Shown here: piece after piece, positions 52,151 to 60,566 of the stretch
Position numbering within the stretch: position 1 is the first letter of the stretch
Layout: each line of letters starts with the position of its first letter
From: Parachryseolinea silvisoli
Lineage (GTDB): Bacteria > Bacteroidota > Bacteroidia > Cytophagales > Cyclobacteriaceae
DNA: 64,000 bases
Direction: 5' to 3'
Assembly (NCBI RefSeq): GCF_021190955.1
Contig: NZ_JAIOAO010000001.1
Coordinates: 2,046,001-2,110,000 of the forward strand
The notes under the pieces: generated by a model
The model's input: the letters and a program-made list of their open reading frames with translations, nothing else
Told to the model about the DNA's origin: nothing
The model's database searches: none
Position numbers and translations under genes: made by a program

Positions 52151-52876
52151 TCAGCGTTTCGGTGCGATGGGTGCGGGTGTCTCGCTATAGGGCGCATCCG
52201 ACACCAGCTCACCCATGATTACAACATCCATCTCCAGTGAAATGTCAACCGGCAGGGAAACTTTCACATCGTCAGGCGCAGTTTCGGGTACGACATAGTC
52301 GATTGAAGTATAGCCGATAAAGCTAAACGTCAACACATCACCAGCCTTAAGCTCGTAGGGAAATTCGAATCGTCCATCGGCATCCGTATTCGTACCTTGG
52401 GTTGTTCCTTTCCGGATGACCGACACGCCCGGCAGGGGCTCTCCCGTTTCATCACGCACAACGCCTTTTATCCATTGTTCCGCGCGCGCCATCGGCTCTA
52501 CTCCGACAATGGGGTGCGATGCGCTCTGCGTCATTTCTACAGTAGGCATCACCGGAACAGTATTCTTAGCGCTCGCGGAACGACCGGTGAATAACAGCAG
52601 TAAGCCGAGAACGCCCGCACGCAGCAGCGTAAATCCGGGTCGAATGCTATTGGGCTCGGGAAAGGTATACGTCTTCAGCTGGTCCGCGCGGAAACGGCCG
52701 CAGGTATGGACTCGTTTCTTCGCCAGATAGTCCAGGATCTGCCGGTCGCTCATGCGGGTAAAATCAATCACGGTCTTTTGGCAAGAGCCACAAAACCCGC
52801 CTTCGGGCGTCGGGGTGAAGTTGTTCCAGGACTCCGCGCATGGCCGCGGGATGGATAAAGAAACGCTTTTTTTCAT
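52151..52876 (-). CDS. Carboxypeptidase-regulatory-like domain protein with N-terminal Cys cluster
   Basis: 241 aa. Residues 1-66 form a compact Cys-rich domain (PCAESW, GGFCGSCQKTVIDFT, HTCGRF) that could bind a metal. A transmembrane helix (~84-97, LLRAGVLGLLLLFTG) follows, then a carboxypeptidase-regulatory-like beta domain (~132-215; IKGVVRDETGEPLPGVSVIRKG, TNTDADGRFEFPY) as found at the N-terminus of SusC receptors. Here it stands alone with no barrel. Likely periplasmic C-terminus, cytoplasmic N-terminus. It overlaps no other gene and ends 12 nt before the transglutaminase start, so co-transcription is likely. Confidence 0.85.
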   Translation of the reverse strand: MKKSVSLSIPRPCAESWNNFTPTPEGGFCGSCQKTVIDFTRMSDRQILDYLAKKRVHTCGRFRADQLKTYTFPEPNSIRPGFTLLRAGVLGLLLLFTGRSASAKNTVPVMPTVEMTQSASHPIVGVEPMARAEQWIKGVVRDETGEPLPGVSVIRKGTTQGTNTDADGRFEFPYELKAGDVLTFSFIGYTSIDYVVPETAPDDVKVSLPVDISLEMDVVIMGELVSDAPYSETPAPIAPKR

Positions 52877-53087
52877 ATCGTTTTTTTATACCAGGATGCG
52901 CCGCGGCGGCCGATTCCATACGGGGCATCTGTCTTTTTTTTGAAAATAGGCAGCGCCTACCGGATATTTTCGGCATCGGGCACCCTGCTGGTGTGTTTTA
53001 AGGCTTGTGAAGGCGATATTTTTTCTCCGGTTTGGAAATTTTTATCGTTCTGCCCATGTTGTCTGCCCGTTAGGCCTACATACCACC

Positions 53088-54869
53088 ATGAAACTACTGC
53101 TACACTACCTTAGGAATTATAAGGGACTGATTGCCATTGCTTTACTTCTCGCTACAGTCAACCAGGTTTTTTCGTTGCTCGATCCCCACATCACGGGGCG
53201 TATCGTCGACCGCTTTATTGAGCGCCGCACCGCCCTGGGCCGGGCGGAATTTATTCAGGGCGTGCTCTACCTGGTAGCCCTGGCGATGGGCGCCGCAATG
53301 GTATCGCGCATTGCCAAAAATCTGCAGGATTATTTCACCAGCATCGTTGTACAAAAGTCCGGCGCCGGCATGTATGCCGACGGCTTGAAGCATTCGCTGG
53401 AGCTGCCCTACCAGACCTTTGAAGACCAACGCAGCGGCGAGACGCTGGGCATTTTGCAAAAAGTGCGTACCGACTCGGAAAAGTTTATTACCTCGTTTAT
53501 CAATGTCTTATTCTCGTCCATGGTGGCCATGGTCTTTGTAATCATCTATTCGCTTACCGTGAGTGTGAAGGTGACACTGGTATATTTCGCCGCCATTCCT
53601 ATTATTGCGCTCACCAGCTGGGCGCTGAGCCGCAAGATCAAAGTGGTGCAAAAAGACATCGTAAAAGAGACCACCGCGTTGGCCGGCTCTACCACGGAGT
53701 CGCTGCGGAACATCGAGCTTGTGAAGAGCCTCGGGCTGGCCAAGCAGGAAATTGAGCGACTCAACAACACGACCTACAAGATTCTCGGGTTAGAGCTTAA
53801 AAAAGTGAAGTTTGTACGCGGCATGAGTTTCTTGCAAGGCACTACGGTAAATTTTGTGCGCAGTGTCATGGTCGTGATCCTGCTCATCCTCATCTTCGAC
53901 AATGAGCTGTCGGCCGGTAAATATTTTACCTTCCTGTTTTACTCGTTCTTTCTTTTCAACCCATTACAGGAATTGGGCAACGTGATCCTGGCATACCGCG
54001 AAGCGGAAGTGTCCATGGCAAACTTCCACCGCATCCTGACGCTGCCGAAAGAAGCTAAACCAGTGAATCCGATAGAAGTAGGAACGATCAACACCCTTCG
54101 ATTTGATCACGTCAGTTTCCAACATCTTTCCGCCAGCACCGCGGCATTAAAAGATATATCGTTTACGGCACACGCCGGCGAGACAATTGCCTTTGTCGGT
54201 CCATCGGGATCGGGTAAAACGACACTCGTCAAATTGCTGGTAGGACTCTACCCGCCGAAGGAAGGAACCATTCTGTACAACACCGTGCCCGGCAAGGATA
54301 TTAATTTAGATGCGTTGCGCGAGAAGATCGGCTTCGTCACACAAGATACACAACTGTTCTCCGGCACCATTCGCGAAAACCTGCAGTTCGTACGCCCGGG
54401 CGCAACCGACACAGAATGTATGGACGTACTACAGAAGGCCGCCTGCCAGTCGCTGCTGGCCCGGGCCGACAAGGGCCTGGATACTGTCATCGGTGAAGGC
54501 GGCGTAAAAGTCTCCGGAGGCGAAAAGCAACGTCTTTCCATTGCACGCGCCCTGCTGCGTCAACCCGACATCCTGGTATTTGACGAAGCAACCTCGTCGC
54601 TGGATTCGATCACCGAAGAAGAAATCACAGAGACAATACGCGACGTCTCCACCGTACGCGACCACATCACCATTCTGATCGCCCATCGCCTGTCGACGAT
54701 CATGCACGCCGACAAGATCTTTGTACTCGAGCGCGGCAACATTATTGAATCCGGACGACATGAAGCGCTGTTACAAGAGAAAGGTTTGTATTACGCGATG
54801 TGGCGTCAGCAAATCGGCGAGAAAGATTCTGTTATAGCAGCGAAAGCCTCGCCCGTACCGCTGTCCTAA
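53088..54869 (+). CDS. ABC transporter, MsbA-type exporter (fused membrane and ATPase domains)
   Basis: 593 aa from the ATG giving MKLLLHYLRNYKGLIAIAL. Six membrane helices (~15-320, type 1 exporter fold) precede an ATPase domain: Walker A GPSGSGKTTL, Q loop VTQDTQLFSG, signature VSGGEKQRLSIARALL, Walker B ILVFDEATSSLD, H loop IAHRLSTI. Probably a homodimeric exporter of lipid, peptide or drug. The D-loop and catalytic Glu are intact. Monocistronic with its own terminator at 54901. Confidence 0.93.
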   Translation: MKLLLHYLRNYKGLIAIALLLATVNQVFSLLDPHITGRIVDRFIERRTALGRAEFIQGVLYLVALAMGAAMVSRIAKNLQDYFTSIVVQKSGAGMYADGLKHSLELPYQTFEDQRSGETLGILQKVRTDSEKFITSFINVLFSSMVAMVFVIIYSLTVSVKVTLVYFAAIPIIALTSWALSRKIKVVQKDIVKETTALAGSTTESLRNIELVKSLGLAKQEIERLNNTTYKILGLELKKVKFVRGMSFLQGTTVNFVRSVMVVILLILIFDNELSAGKYFTFLFYSFFLFNPLQELGNVILAYREAEVSMANFHRILTLPKEAKPVNPIEVGTINTLRFDHVSFQHLSASTAALKDISFTAHAGETIAFVGPSGSGKTTLVKLLVGLYPPKEGTILYNTVPGKDINLDALREKIGFVTQDTQLFSGTIRENLQFVRPGATDTECMDVLQKAACQSLLARADKGLDTVIGEGGVKVSGGEKQRLSIARALLRQPDILVFDEATSSLDSITEEEITETIRDVSTVRDHITILIAHRLSTIMHADKIFVLERGNIIESGRHEALLQEKGLYYAMWRQQIGEKDSVIAAKASPVPLS

Positions 54870-54900
54870 GACGTGAAATAAAAACCTGATACTATCACAA

Positions 54901-54931
54901 GAAAAGGCCGCCTTCGCAGGGCGGCCTTTTC
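54901..54931. terminator. Terminator between convergent ABC exporter and Spy-like genes
   Basis: GAAAAGGCCGCC / GGCGGCCTTTTC with a 7-nt loop; T-runs inside both arms allow action on either strand. Confidence 0.85.
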
Positions 54932-54954
54932 TTTACTATCCAACCGTGATCCGG

Positions 54955-55620
54955 TTATTTCTTTTTGAGCTTAACAATGATCACACCGTTTTCTCCCCCC
55001 TTGCCATAAATCGAAGTAGCGGACTCTCCCTTCAAAACTTCGATGCTTTCAATGCTCTCAGGATTGATATCGGCCGGCATACTGTCTGCCGTCTTTTTAT
55101 TGTCACCGTTTACGATGATATACAATGGCTTCTTTGAACTGGCCTCCGAACCGGGTCTCACCCGCACCACTACGCGTTGATTTTCGTTTAGCAATGTCGT
55201 GATGGAGCTCTCGGGCATGGGCTCGTCCTTGTGAGCATCAAGCTTGGTTTGCTGCGCCGGTGTTAGCAGATTTTTGATCGCGATAAGCATCGACAGCTTC
55301 ATCTTCTTGATATCCGTCTCCAACGTCAGGCACTTTTCCAGCTGGGCATTGGTAGCCTTGGTGTCTACCGCGGGCACGGAGATCATCTGCTCCAGCTTAA
55401 CCATGGCAGCATCGAGGTCCCATTTCTTGTTGTTGTAGACCGTGAGCTCGCTGTTGTATAACGTTTTGATCTTCTCGACCTGGTCGTTTGAAAGGCCCGC
55501 CTCTTCGCGATACTTTAGTACCAGCTCCGGCGCATACAGTTTTTGTTGGAATATATCTTGCGCCGATACGACGTGCGTCGCCGCCAGCAGGATGAGCAGG
55601 ATAAGCGTTTGTTTTTTCAT
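54955..55620 (-). CDS. Spy/CpxP-like protein with C-terminal TonB-plug-like segment
   Basis: 221 aa with a signal peptide ([17 protein letters not shown]). Residues ~25-130 are helical with YREEAGLSNDQVEKIKTLYN and IAIKNLLTPAQQTKLDAHK, the LTxxQ pattern of Spy/CpxP chaperones. Residues ~145-221 (PLYIIVNGDNK, INPESIESIEVLKGESATSI, GENGVIIVKLKK) resemble a TonB-dependent-receptor plug. It lies 27 nt downstream of an ECF sigma/anti-sigma pair, so it is probably their target or partner. Likely a periplasmic envelope-stress protein. Confidence 0.85.
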   Translation of the reverse strand: MKKQTLILLILLAATHVVSAQDIFQQKLYAPELVLKYREEAGLSNDQVEKIKTLYNSELTVYNNKKWDLDAAMVKLEQMISVPAVDTKATNAQLEKCLTLETDIKKMKLSMLIAIKNLLTPAQQTKLDAHKDEPMPESSITTLLNENQRVVVRVRPGSEASSKKPLYIIVNGDNKKTADSMPADINPESIESIEVLKGESATSIYGKGGENGVIIVKLKKK

Positions 55621-55647
55621 AACTTCTTCTTTTTATCTATAGTTTTG

Positions 55648-55977
55648 TTAAAAATCTTCTGACAAAGAGCTGGTGGGCGATGTCCACTCGGACAAGGTTT
55701 GTTCGGGCATATCCACGAGGGAGCCGGTTGGGGTACTCCTCTGCCCGACCTCGATCACGACATCCCTCGTTTGTGCGGTTGGTTCTTGTGCCCTTTTCCG
55801 TACCGTATATAGCACAGCCACCAGGAAGATCGTTACGGCCGCGGCAGCGGAGTAGCGGATGCCCGGTGACCACAGACGCCTGACCGGCGTGGGCTTTTCG
55901 AGCGGCGGCACGGGGCGTTGCGCATCGGCCTGTTTCATGCCGTCAAAAAAGGATTCGAGTATTTTATCGTCTTCCAT
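55648..55977 (-). CDS. Small single-pass membrane protein, probable anti-sigma factor
   Basis: 109 aa from the ATG giving MEDDKILESFFDGMKQADAQ, which overlaps the sigma gene by 14 nt. A short cytoplasmic N-terminus, one membrane helix (~43-57, YSAAAAVTIFLVAVLYTV) and a periplasmic tail. Position right behind an ECF sigma gene is the main evidence for an anti-sigma role; no canonical anti-sigma domain is visible at this length. Confidence 0.7.
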   Translation of the reverse strand: MEDDKILESFFDGMKQADAQRPVPPLEKPTPVRRLWSPGIRYSAAAAVTIFLVAVLYTVRKRAQEPTAQTRDVVIEVGQRSTPTGSLVDMPEQTLSEWTSPTSSLSEDF

Positions 55978-56464
55978 GGTCTTGTACCCTGGTTCGTGAA
56001 AGCAGTTCCTTGAGTTGTTTTTTACCACGGTCGTAATGTGTTCGTACGGTCCCGAGGCTGATATCCATCACTGTGGCGATGGCTTCCAGTGTCATGTTGT
56101 GGTAGAACGCCAGCAGCAGTACCTGGGCCTGGCGCGCGGGCAGCTGTTGCAACAGCGCCTCGTAGTCGACGGGCTCCTCCGGAGGTTCATCGGCGTGTAG
56201 CCCCAGGTGGTCACCGGGCTCGTCGACAATTGCCGGGTGCTTCTCCCGCAGGCTGTCCAGGGCTGTATAGCGGATCACCGCGAACAGCCAGGTGCGGAAG
56301 CTGGATTGGTTGTTATAATGCGCACGCCCCTCCCAGATCTTCAGACATGCTGCTTGCAGTACGTCTTTGGCCTGCTCGTCGTCATACCGGCAGCACTGCC
56401 GCGCCCACAGGTAGGCTTCGCGGTGGTGATCGGCCAGGTATTGTTCAAGCAAGTGTTTTTCCAT
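55964..56464 (-). CDS. RNA polymerase ECF sigma-70 factor
   Basis: 166 aa from the ATG giving MEKHLLEQYLADHHREAYLW; the much longer frame upstream is non-coding in character. Region 2 QAKDVLQAACLKIWEG and region 4 NMTLEAIATVMDISLGTVRTHY are clear. It heads a three-gene unit with a membrane protein and a Spy-like protein, suggesting an envelope-stress regulator. Its target promoters are not evident. Confidence 0.92.
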   Translation of the reverse strand: MEKHLLEQYLADHHREAYLWARQCCRYDDEQAKDVLQAACLKIWEGRAHYNNQSSFRTWLFAVIRYTALDSLREKHPAIVDEPGDHLGLHADEPPEEPVDYEALLQQLPARQAQVLLLAFYHNMTLEAIATVMDISLGTVRTHYDRGKKQLKELLSRTRVQDHGRR

Positions 56465-56576
56465 ACAATTTTGTCTGTTAGTCGGCCAACAGGGCGGTTC
56501 ATATGACACCCGGCGCCAATTATTTTTTTCGGACCCCGGGAATGAAAATTGCACGCTTGCCTTAAACCCCACCGCT

Positions 56577-57134
56577 ATGCCTTCAACAAAAGCACAGACG
56601 CTAAAGGTAAAGCCTGTCGACAAAAAAACCTGGAAGGATTTTGAAGCGCTCTTTGAATCCAAAGGCGCCCCCAGCTGGTGCTGGTGCATGGTCTGGCGTA
56701 TGACAAAAGAGGAATTAAAGAACAACCACTCCGCCGACCGCAAAAAGTATATCCAGAAACGCGTCACCGACAAAACACCCATCGGCCTGCTTGGCTACGT
56801 GGGCACAGCGCCGGTAGCCTGGTGCTCCATCGCGCCACGGGACAGTCATCTACGCTTAGGCGGAGACGACAACCTGGAAGATGAAGACGTGTGGTCGATC
56901 ACCTGCTTCTTCATTAAAAAAGAATATCGCAAGCAAGGCCTCGTACCACAATTGATCGAGCACGCGCGCAAGTATGCTAAAAAGAACGGCGCAAAATACA
57001 TCGAAGCTTATCCCGTAAAACCCAGCTCACCCAGCTACCGGTTTATGGGCTTCACGAGGACGTTTGAGGACGTCGATTTTGAATTCGTCAAGAAAGCCGG
57101 CACACGAAGAAATGTCATGATCCGAAAGGTTTGA
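56577..57134 (+). CDS. GNAT-family N-acetyltransferase
   Basis: 185 aa. The acetyl-CoA-binding region reads ITCFFIKKEYRKQGLVPQLIEHA (R-x-x-G-x-x variant, RKQGLV), with the preceding beta strand VAWCSIAPRD and the C-terminal strand KYIEAYPVKP. Substrate unknown. A conspicuous SWCWCMVW motif sits near residue 33. Monocistronic, divergent from the sigma operon. Confidence 0.87.
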   Translation: MPSTKAQTLKVKPVDKKTWKDFEALFESKGAPSWCWCMVWRMTKEELKNNHSADRKKYIQKRVTDKTPIGLLGYVGTAPVAWCSIAPRDSHLRLGGDDNLEDEDVWSITCFFIKKEYRKQGLVPQLIEHARKYAKKNGAKYIEAYPVKPSSPSYRFMGFTRTFEDVDFEFVKKAGTRRNVMIRKV

Positions 57135-57180
57135 TTTCTGGAATATAGCATCCGGCGCGCGTCTTCAGGCTGGCGTATAT

Positions 57181-57567
57181 TCACTTTCGTTCAATCAACA
57201 TCAGATAAACCAGAACACTAATCAACAATACATTATACTCCATCCCGTTCCGCCCACCACCGACAACAAACCAACCTTCCGGGTAGTGGACAAATATAAT
57301 CCCCATAACCAGAATGGCGATGGTAATAATAGCAGCAACCCGAACGTAGCGACGAAGCAATAAAGCCACCGCACACACCACGTGTGAAAGCTTGATAGCC
57401 CACGCCAATGGAACACCCAGCGGGGCAAAGCCTATGGCATTCAGATAGTCCTGACCAAAAGATTGTACGCCACCGTTAAACATACCGGGGATACTATGCG
57501 TGATAAGAATGATAAAGAGCGTAACGCGAAGAATAAGCGTTGAGTCGAAGAGGGTCTTGGAGGTCAT
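57181..57567 (-). CDS. DoxX-like membrane protein
   Basis: 128 aa, four predicted helices (LRVTLFIILITHSIPGMF, LSHVVCAVALLLRRYVRVA, AAIITIAILVMGIIFVHYPEG, NVLLISVLVYLMLIE). The FVHYPEGWFVVGGGRNGMEY loop is typical of DoxX relatives. Probably an inner-membrane redox-associated protein. It faces the GNAT gene tail to tail. Confidence 0.8.
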   Translation of the reverse strand: MTSKTLFDSTLILRVTLFIILITHSIPGMFNGGVQSFGQDYLNAIGFAPLGVPLAWAIKLSHVVCAVALLLRRYVRVAAIITIAILVMGIIFVHYPEGWFVVGGGRNGMEYNVLLISVLVYLMLIERK

Positions 57568-58201
57568 CGTGATAAATTATAGGCCAGGAGTTATAACAAT
57601 ATACAGTCCGGCTGCATGAATATGAAATCAGATTGTATCTTTCGCGGCTATTGCCCATCAATATACCTCGTTATACGGTAGAGACAGATGTGTCGACCTC
57701 GGCTGAGAGCAACTGTTATCCCCCACGGCGACGACCTTCAACGTGGGGTTCCGCCAGTCTGGAGGCTGACCCCAGGGCGGGCACCCGATAAGATGGGGAC
57801 TTAACGCAAGTCTGCGTCCGTCCCGACAAGCAGGGAGCAAACAAGCGTTCCTGCCTGCCGGTAGGGCTCGCGCCAGCAGCCGTTGCCGTTGTCCCCATGC
57901 AGGAAATCAAGAAAAATTCAGTTTTTTTCGCCAATGCTGCTAAAAGAACCCGAAAAATCCAGTGCCATGTCTTTCAACCTCCCGGATATTCAATAGATAT
58001 CCAATAGTTCATTAAGTCTATTCTAATAGATATTCAATTACTATATAGCTATTGAATATCTATTAGAAATAACCTTTTCTTTAAAATTTAATTTATTTAG
58101 TATATAGTCAGATGCTGGTCTTTTTTGTACATTCGATTTAGACACCGTTGAAATTTGGGTCGTTGTCTAAAACCCTCTCGTTACCCTAAAACCAAGCAAT
58201 T
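57568..58201. other. 634-nt gap rich in inverted repeats
   Basis: No convincing gene. The left part (57650-57920) is GC-rich with several stems, e.g. CCCCACG / CGTGGGG, ATGGGGAC (57793) / GTCCCCAT (57890) and CAGTCTGGAGGCTG. The right part is A+T-rich and contains the perfect palindrome at 58021-58068 preceded by related partial copies near 57988-58007. Probably a mixture of REP-like repeats and the control region of the gene at 58202. Confidence 0.55.
58021..58068. repeat. Perfect 18-bp inverted repeat with 12-nt loop
   Basis: TTCTAATAGATATTCAAT and ATTGAATATCTATTAGAA, separated by 12 nt. The motif ATATTCAATAG / GATATCCAATAG is repeated twice just upstream (57986-58007). Likely a protein-binding array or cruciform; no T-tract, so not a terminator. 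Confidence 0.75.
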
Positions 58202-59926
58202 ATGCCTTTTCTCGAAGGACCATTCGCCTTTACCGGCAAGTTGGACATGTTAAGCGCGTATCGCATGCGTGGCGTCGACAAGATCGTCGTCCGGCGCAAA
58301 GGCGGTCCGAGCCGTGAAAAAATTAAGACGGGCGCCAGCTTTGCGAACACACGCCGCACCATGTCGGAATTTGGTGGCTGCTCGCGTCACGGCAGCTATG
58401 TACGAATGGCCATGCTTCAAATCCGACATCTATCAGACTATAATTTCGGCAGCGACATCAACAGTGTGATGCGCCAGGTACAGCTGCGCGATGGCACCGG
58501 CGAATGGGGGCGTCGTCGCATTACGCTCTCCGAACATACACGCTTGCTGGAAGGTTTTTCGACTGTTCGCAAAGCGCCCAGCTTCGACTCCATCGTGCGC
58601 GCGCCGGTATACTATACGATGGATCGTGCCAATCGTTCGGCCCTCATTGATATTCCAGAGCTGCTGCGCGACATCAATTATTTTCCACAGAACAACCATG
58701 CCATGGTTCGCCTGACGGTCACACTCGGTATAGTGCCGGACATAACGTTTGATGTGCCTTCCAAGGAGTATCTGCCGCCCGATTGGTACAGCAAGCTATA
58801 CCATTCGACAGCGATATCGACGGACTGGAACCCTTCACTGGAAGGAATAAAAAGTACAACGTTGGCACTGGCGATGGATTTGCTTCCACCCGATGATCGT
58901 TGGACGTTAATGCTCTCCATTGGAATCGAATATGGATCGCTTCGGGAAAATGGAAAAATCAAAGAAGTACCGCGGTTTGGCGCGGCTAAAATCATGGCGC
59001 TGCAGGGAAAAGATAAAACTTCTGATGAAGGTAACGGTGGTAACGGAACAGAAGAACATAAAATAAAAATAACGAATGACGTGATCCCGAAAAATATCGT
59101 TCAGGATCCAGACGTATCGCCGCAAGGATACCGGGATCCGGAGGTACGGTATGTGTACACAGCGAAAGAAGCTCCAACGAAGTGGCCGGTGGCCAGTGTG
59201 TATTGTTATGCCGTTCCGGCGCCTTCGCAAAACTACAATACCCAAAATGCTGTATCTTTGTCTACAACCCACATTGATTTGCCTGTCGCGACCTACATAC
59301 CGTGTGATGCATTACAGCCCTACGTATCTTCTTTTATAATCTCCGAAGAGGCAGAGATAAAAGAATATAAGGTGTTACCCAGCACAAACCTGGTCATTGG
59401 TTTTCAGTACCGTGGGCGGCTGGTGCGTGTTGAGAATGCCGATGTACATTCCCTGTCTACTGCGGGCATTACGGGACTGCACGAAACGCCACGGGTATTT
59501 CGCAACGTGGCACATACCGGCACAGTGCTGGTCTATTTTAAAGAGGCCGGAGCTGCACCATTTTTTAACATGCCGCTGCATGAGCTTTTTGACGAGAGTG
59601 TGTCTCTGGACAATTTTATGCTTCGCTCGGAATTACTGGTCCTTGAACAGCAGTTGGCGGAAGCACGAACAGATCAGGAACGTATAACGCTGACGGAACG
59701 TTTTCTACTGACACGCATGCGCAACACAGCTCCCGACAAACTTGTATTAACAGCGCTCGCATTCATTCATCAGTGCCAGGGCAATCTGCGAATGACCGAC
59801 CTGGCAGCGCAACTCAATATCAGTCAAAGCCCGTTGGAGAAGCGCTTCCGACAGGCGGTGGGCACGTCTCCAAAGAAATTTGCTGCGCTGGTACGATTCC
59901 AGCACATTCTGAAGACCCATCGCTAG
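58202..59926 (+). CDS. Fusion of an unknown Bacteroidota domain with an AraC-type regulator, truncated by in-frame TAG
   Basis: 574 aa. Residues ~1-275 are an unrecognised domain opening MPFLEGPFAFTGKLDMLSAY with R-rich stretches (MRGVDKIVVRRKGGPSREK). After a Gly/Glu-rich linker (~280-300) and a bridging region, residues ~355-574 are an AraC-family protein: ligand-binding part (ALQPYVSSFIISEEAEIKEY) and the first helix-turn-helix (MTDLAAQLNISQSPLEKRFR). The frame ends at TAG (59924-59926) right after FQHILKTHR. Translation past it continues in the same frame with LPSLTHLAHEAGFYDQAHFS, the missing second helix-turn-helix. DNA binding is therefore probably lost. A TATCTTTG element at 59253-59260 between the two parts suggests they were once separate genes. 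Confidence 0.8.
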   Translation: MPFLEGPFAFTGKLDMLSAYRMRGVDKIVVRRKGGPSREKIKTGASFANTRRTMSEFGGCSRHGSYVRMAMLQIRHLSDYNFGSDINSVMRQVQLRDGTGEWGRRRITLSEHTRLLEGFSTVRKAPSFDSIVRAPVYYTMDRANRSALIDIPELLRDINYFPQNNHAMVRLTVTLGIVPDITFDVPSKEYLPPDWYSKLYHSTAISTDWNPSLEGIKSTTLALAMDLLPPDDRWTLMLSIGIEYGSLRENGKIKEVPRFGAAKIMALQGKDKTSDEGNGGNGTEEHKIKITNDVIPKNIVQDPDVSPQGYRDPEVRYVYTAKEAPTKWPVASVYCYAVPAPSQNYNTQNAVSLSTTHIDLPVATYIPCDALQPYVSSFIISEEAEIKEYKVLPSTNLVIGFQYRGRLVRVENADVHSLSTAGITGLHETPRVFRNVAHTGTVLVYFKEAGAAPFFNMPLHELFDESVSLDNFMLRSELLVLEQQLAEARTDQERITLTERFLLTRMRNTAPDKLVLTALAFIHQCQGNLRMTDLAAQLNISQSPLEKRFRQAVGTSPKKFAALVRFQHILKTHR

Positions 59927-60046
59927 CTGCCGTCGCTTACACACCTGGCGCATGAAGCGGGGTTTTACGATCAAGCTCATTTTAGTAAGACCTTCAAATT
60001 CTTTACGGGCGAAACACCTGACGCATTCTTTTCGGAGTCACGCTGA
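59927..60046 (+). pseudogene. Detached 3' end of the AraC domain
   Basis: Read in frame after the TAG, 39 codons encode LPSLTHLAHEAGFYDQAHFS and TFKFFTGETPDAFF, then TGA at 60044-60046. This is a complete AraC second helix-turn-helix and C-terminus. Most parsimonious cause is a C-to-T change turning a CAG (Gln) codon into TAG. Confidence 0.8.
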
Positions 60047-60116
60047 GAAAAACGATTTTTTACAATCCGGGGTCCTTCGCTGCAGCGACCTTTACATCGT
60101 AAAAAATCAAACATTT

Positions 60117-60518
60117 ATGTTTACGCTAGAACAAATCAAGGCCGCGCATGCAAAGGTCAAAAGCGGCGCGGATTTTCCGCAGTATTTCGAGAACCTCAAA
60201 GCCTTCGGGCTGGCATGGTATGAGACATTTATCGCTGATGGCCACACCGTATACCACGGTACAGATGGATATGAAATTACGGCATCGGCCCGGTATGCGA
60301 CGCAGGCAATTGCCAACGTCATCGATCCTCAACAATTCGAAGCTGATCTTCGGGCACACCAACAAGGTAAAACCGACTTCCCTACCTTTTGTACACAGTG
60401 TGCAGCGTTGGGAGTTAGCAAGTGGATCGTGCGCATGGATCTGCGAACCTGCACCTACTACGATCGCCACGGCAACATTGTGCTAACCGAAAAGATCCCG
60501 ACGCGGTCATCGAAATAA
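60117..60518 (+). CDS. DUF1398-family protein
   Basis: 133 aa from the ATG giving MFTLEQIKAAHAKVKSGADF; a longer frame upstream covers the AraC remnant and is not coding. Features: FPQYFENLKAFGLAWYETFI, TDGYEITASARYATQAI and the C-terminal TFCTQCAALGVSKWIVRMDL with YYDRHGNIVLTEKIP. Small soluble protein; no established function. It lies in the shadow of the broken regulator gene and might have been its target. Confidence 0.87.
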   Translation: MFTLEQIKAAHAKVKSGADFPQYFENLKAFGLAWYETFIADGHTVYHGTDGYEITASARYATQAIANVIDPQQFEADLRAHQQGKTDFPTFCTQCAALGVSKWIVRMDLRTCTYYDRHGNIVLTEKIPTRSSK

Positions 60519-60566
60519 AAGCATTTTAGACCGTTACGATAAGGCGTAGCGGCCACGCTAACGCTT

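Noticed and set aside
57650-57920. Possible tRNA or rRNA-like structure in the GC-rich gap
   Set aside because: Stems are present but no cloverleaf, no TTCGA-type T loop and no CCA end could be found.
59924-59926. TAG as a recoded amino acid (pyrrolysine or readthrough)
   Set aside because: Nothing in the window suggests pyrrolysine genes, and a single CAG-to-TAG change in a conserved AraC domain is simpler.
60001-60116. N-terminal extension of the DUF1398 protein up to 59952
   Set aside because: The upstream codons overlap the in-frame remains of the AraC domain; the ATG at 60117 starts the recognisable domain.
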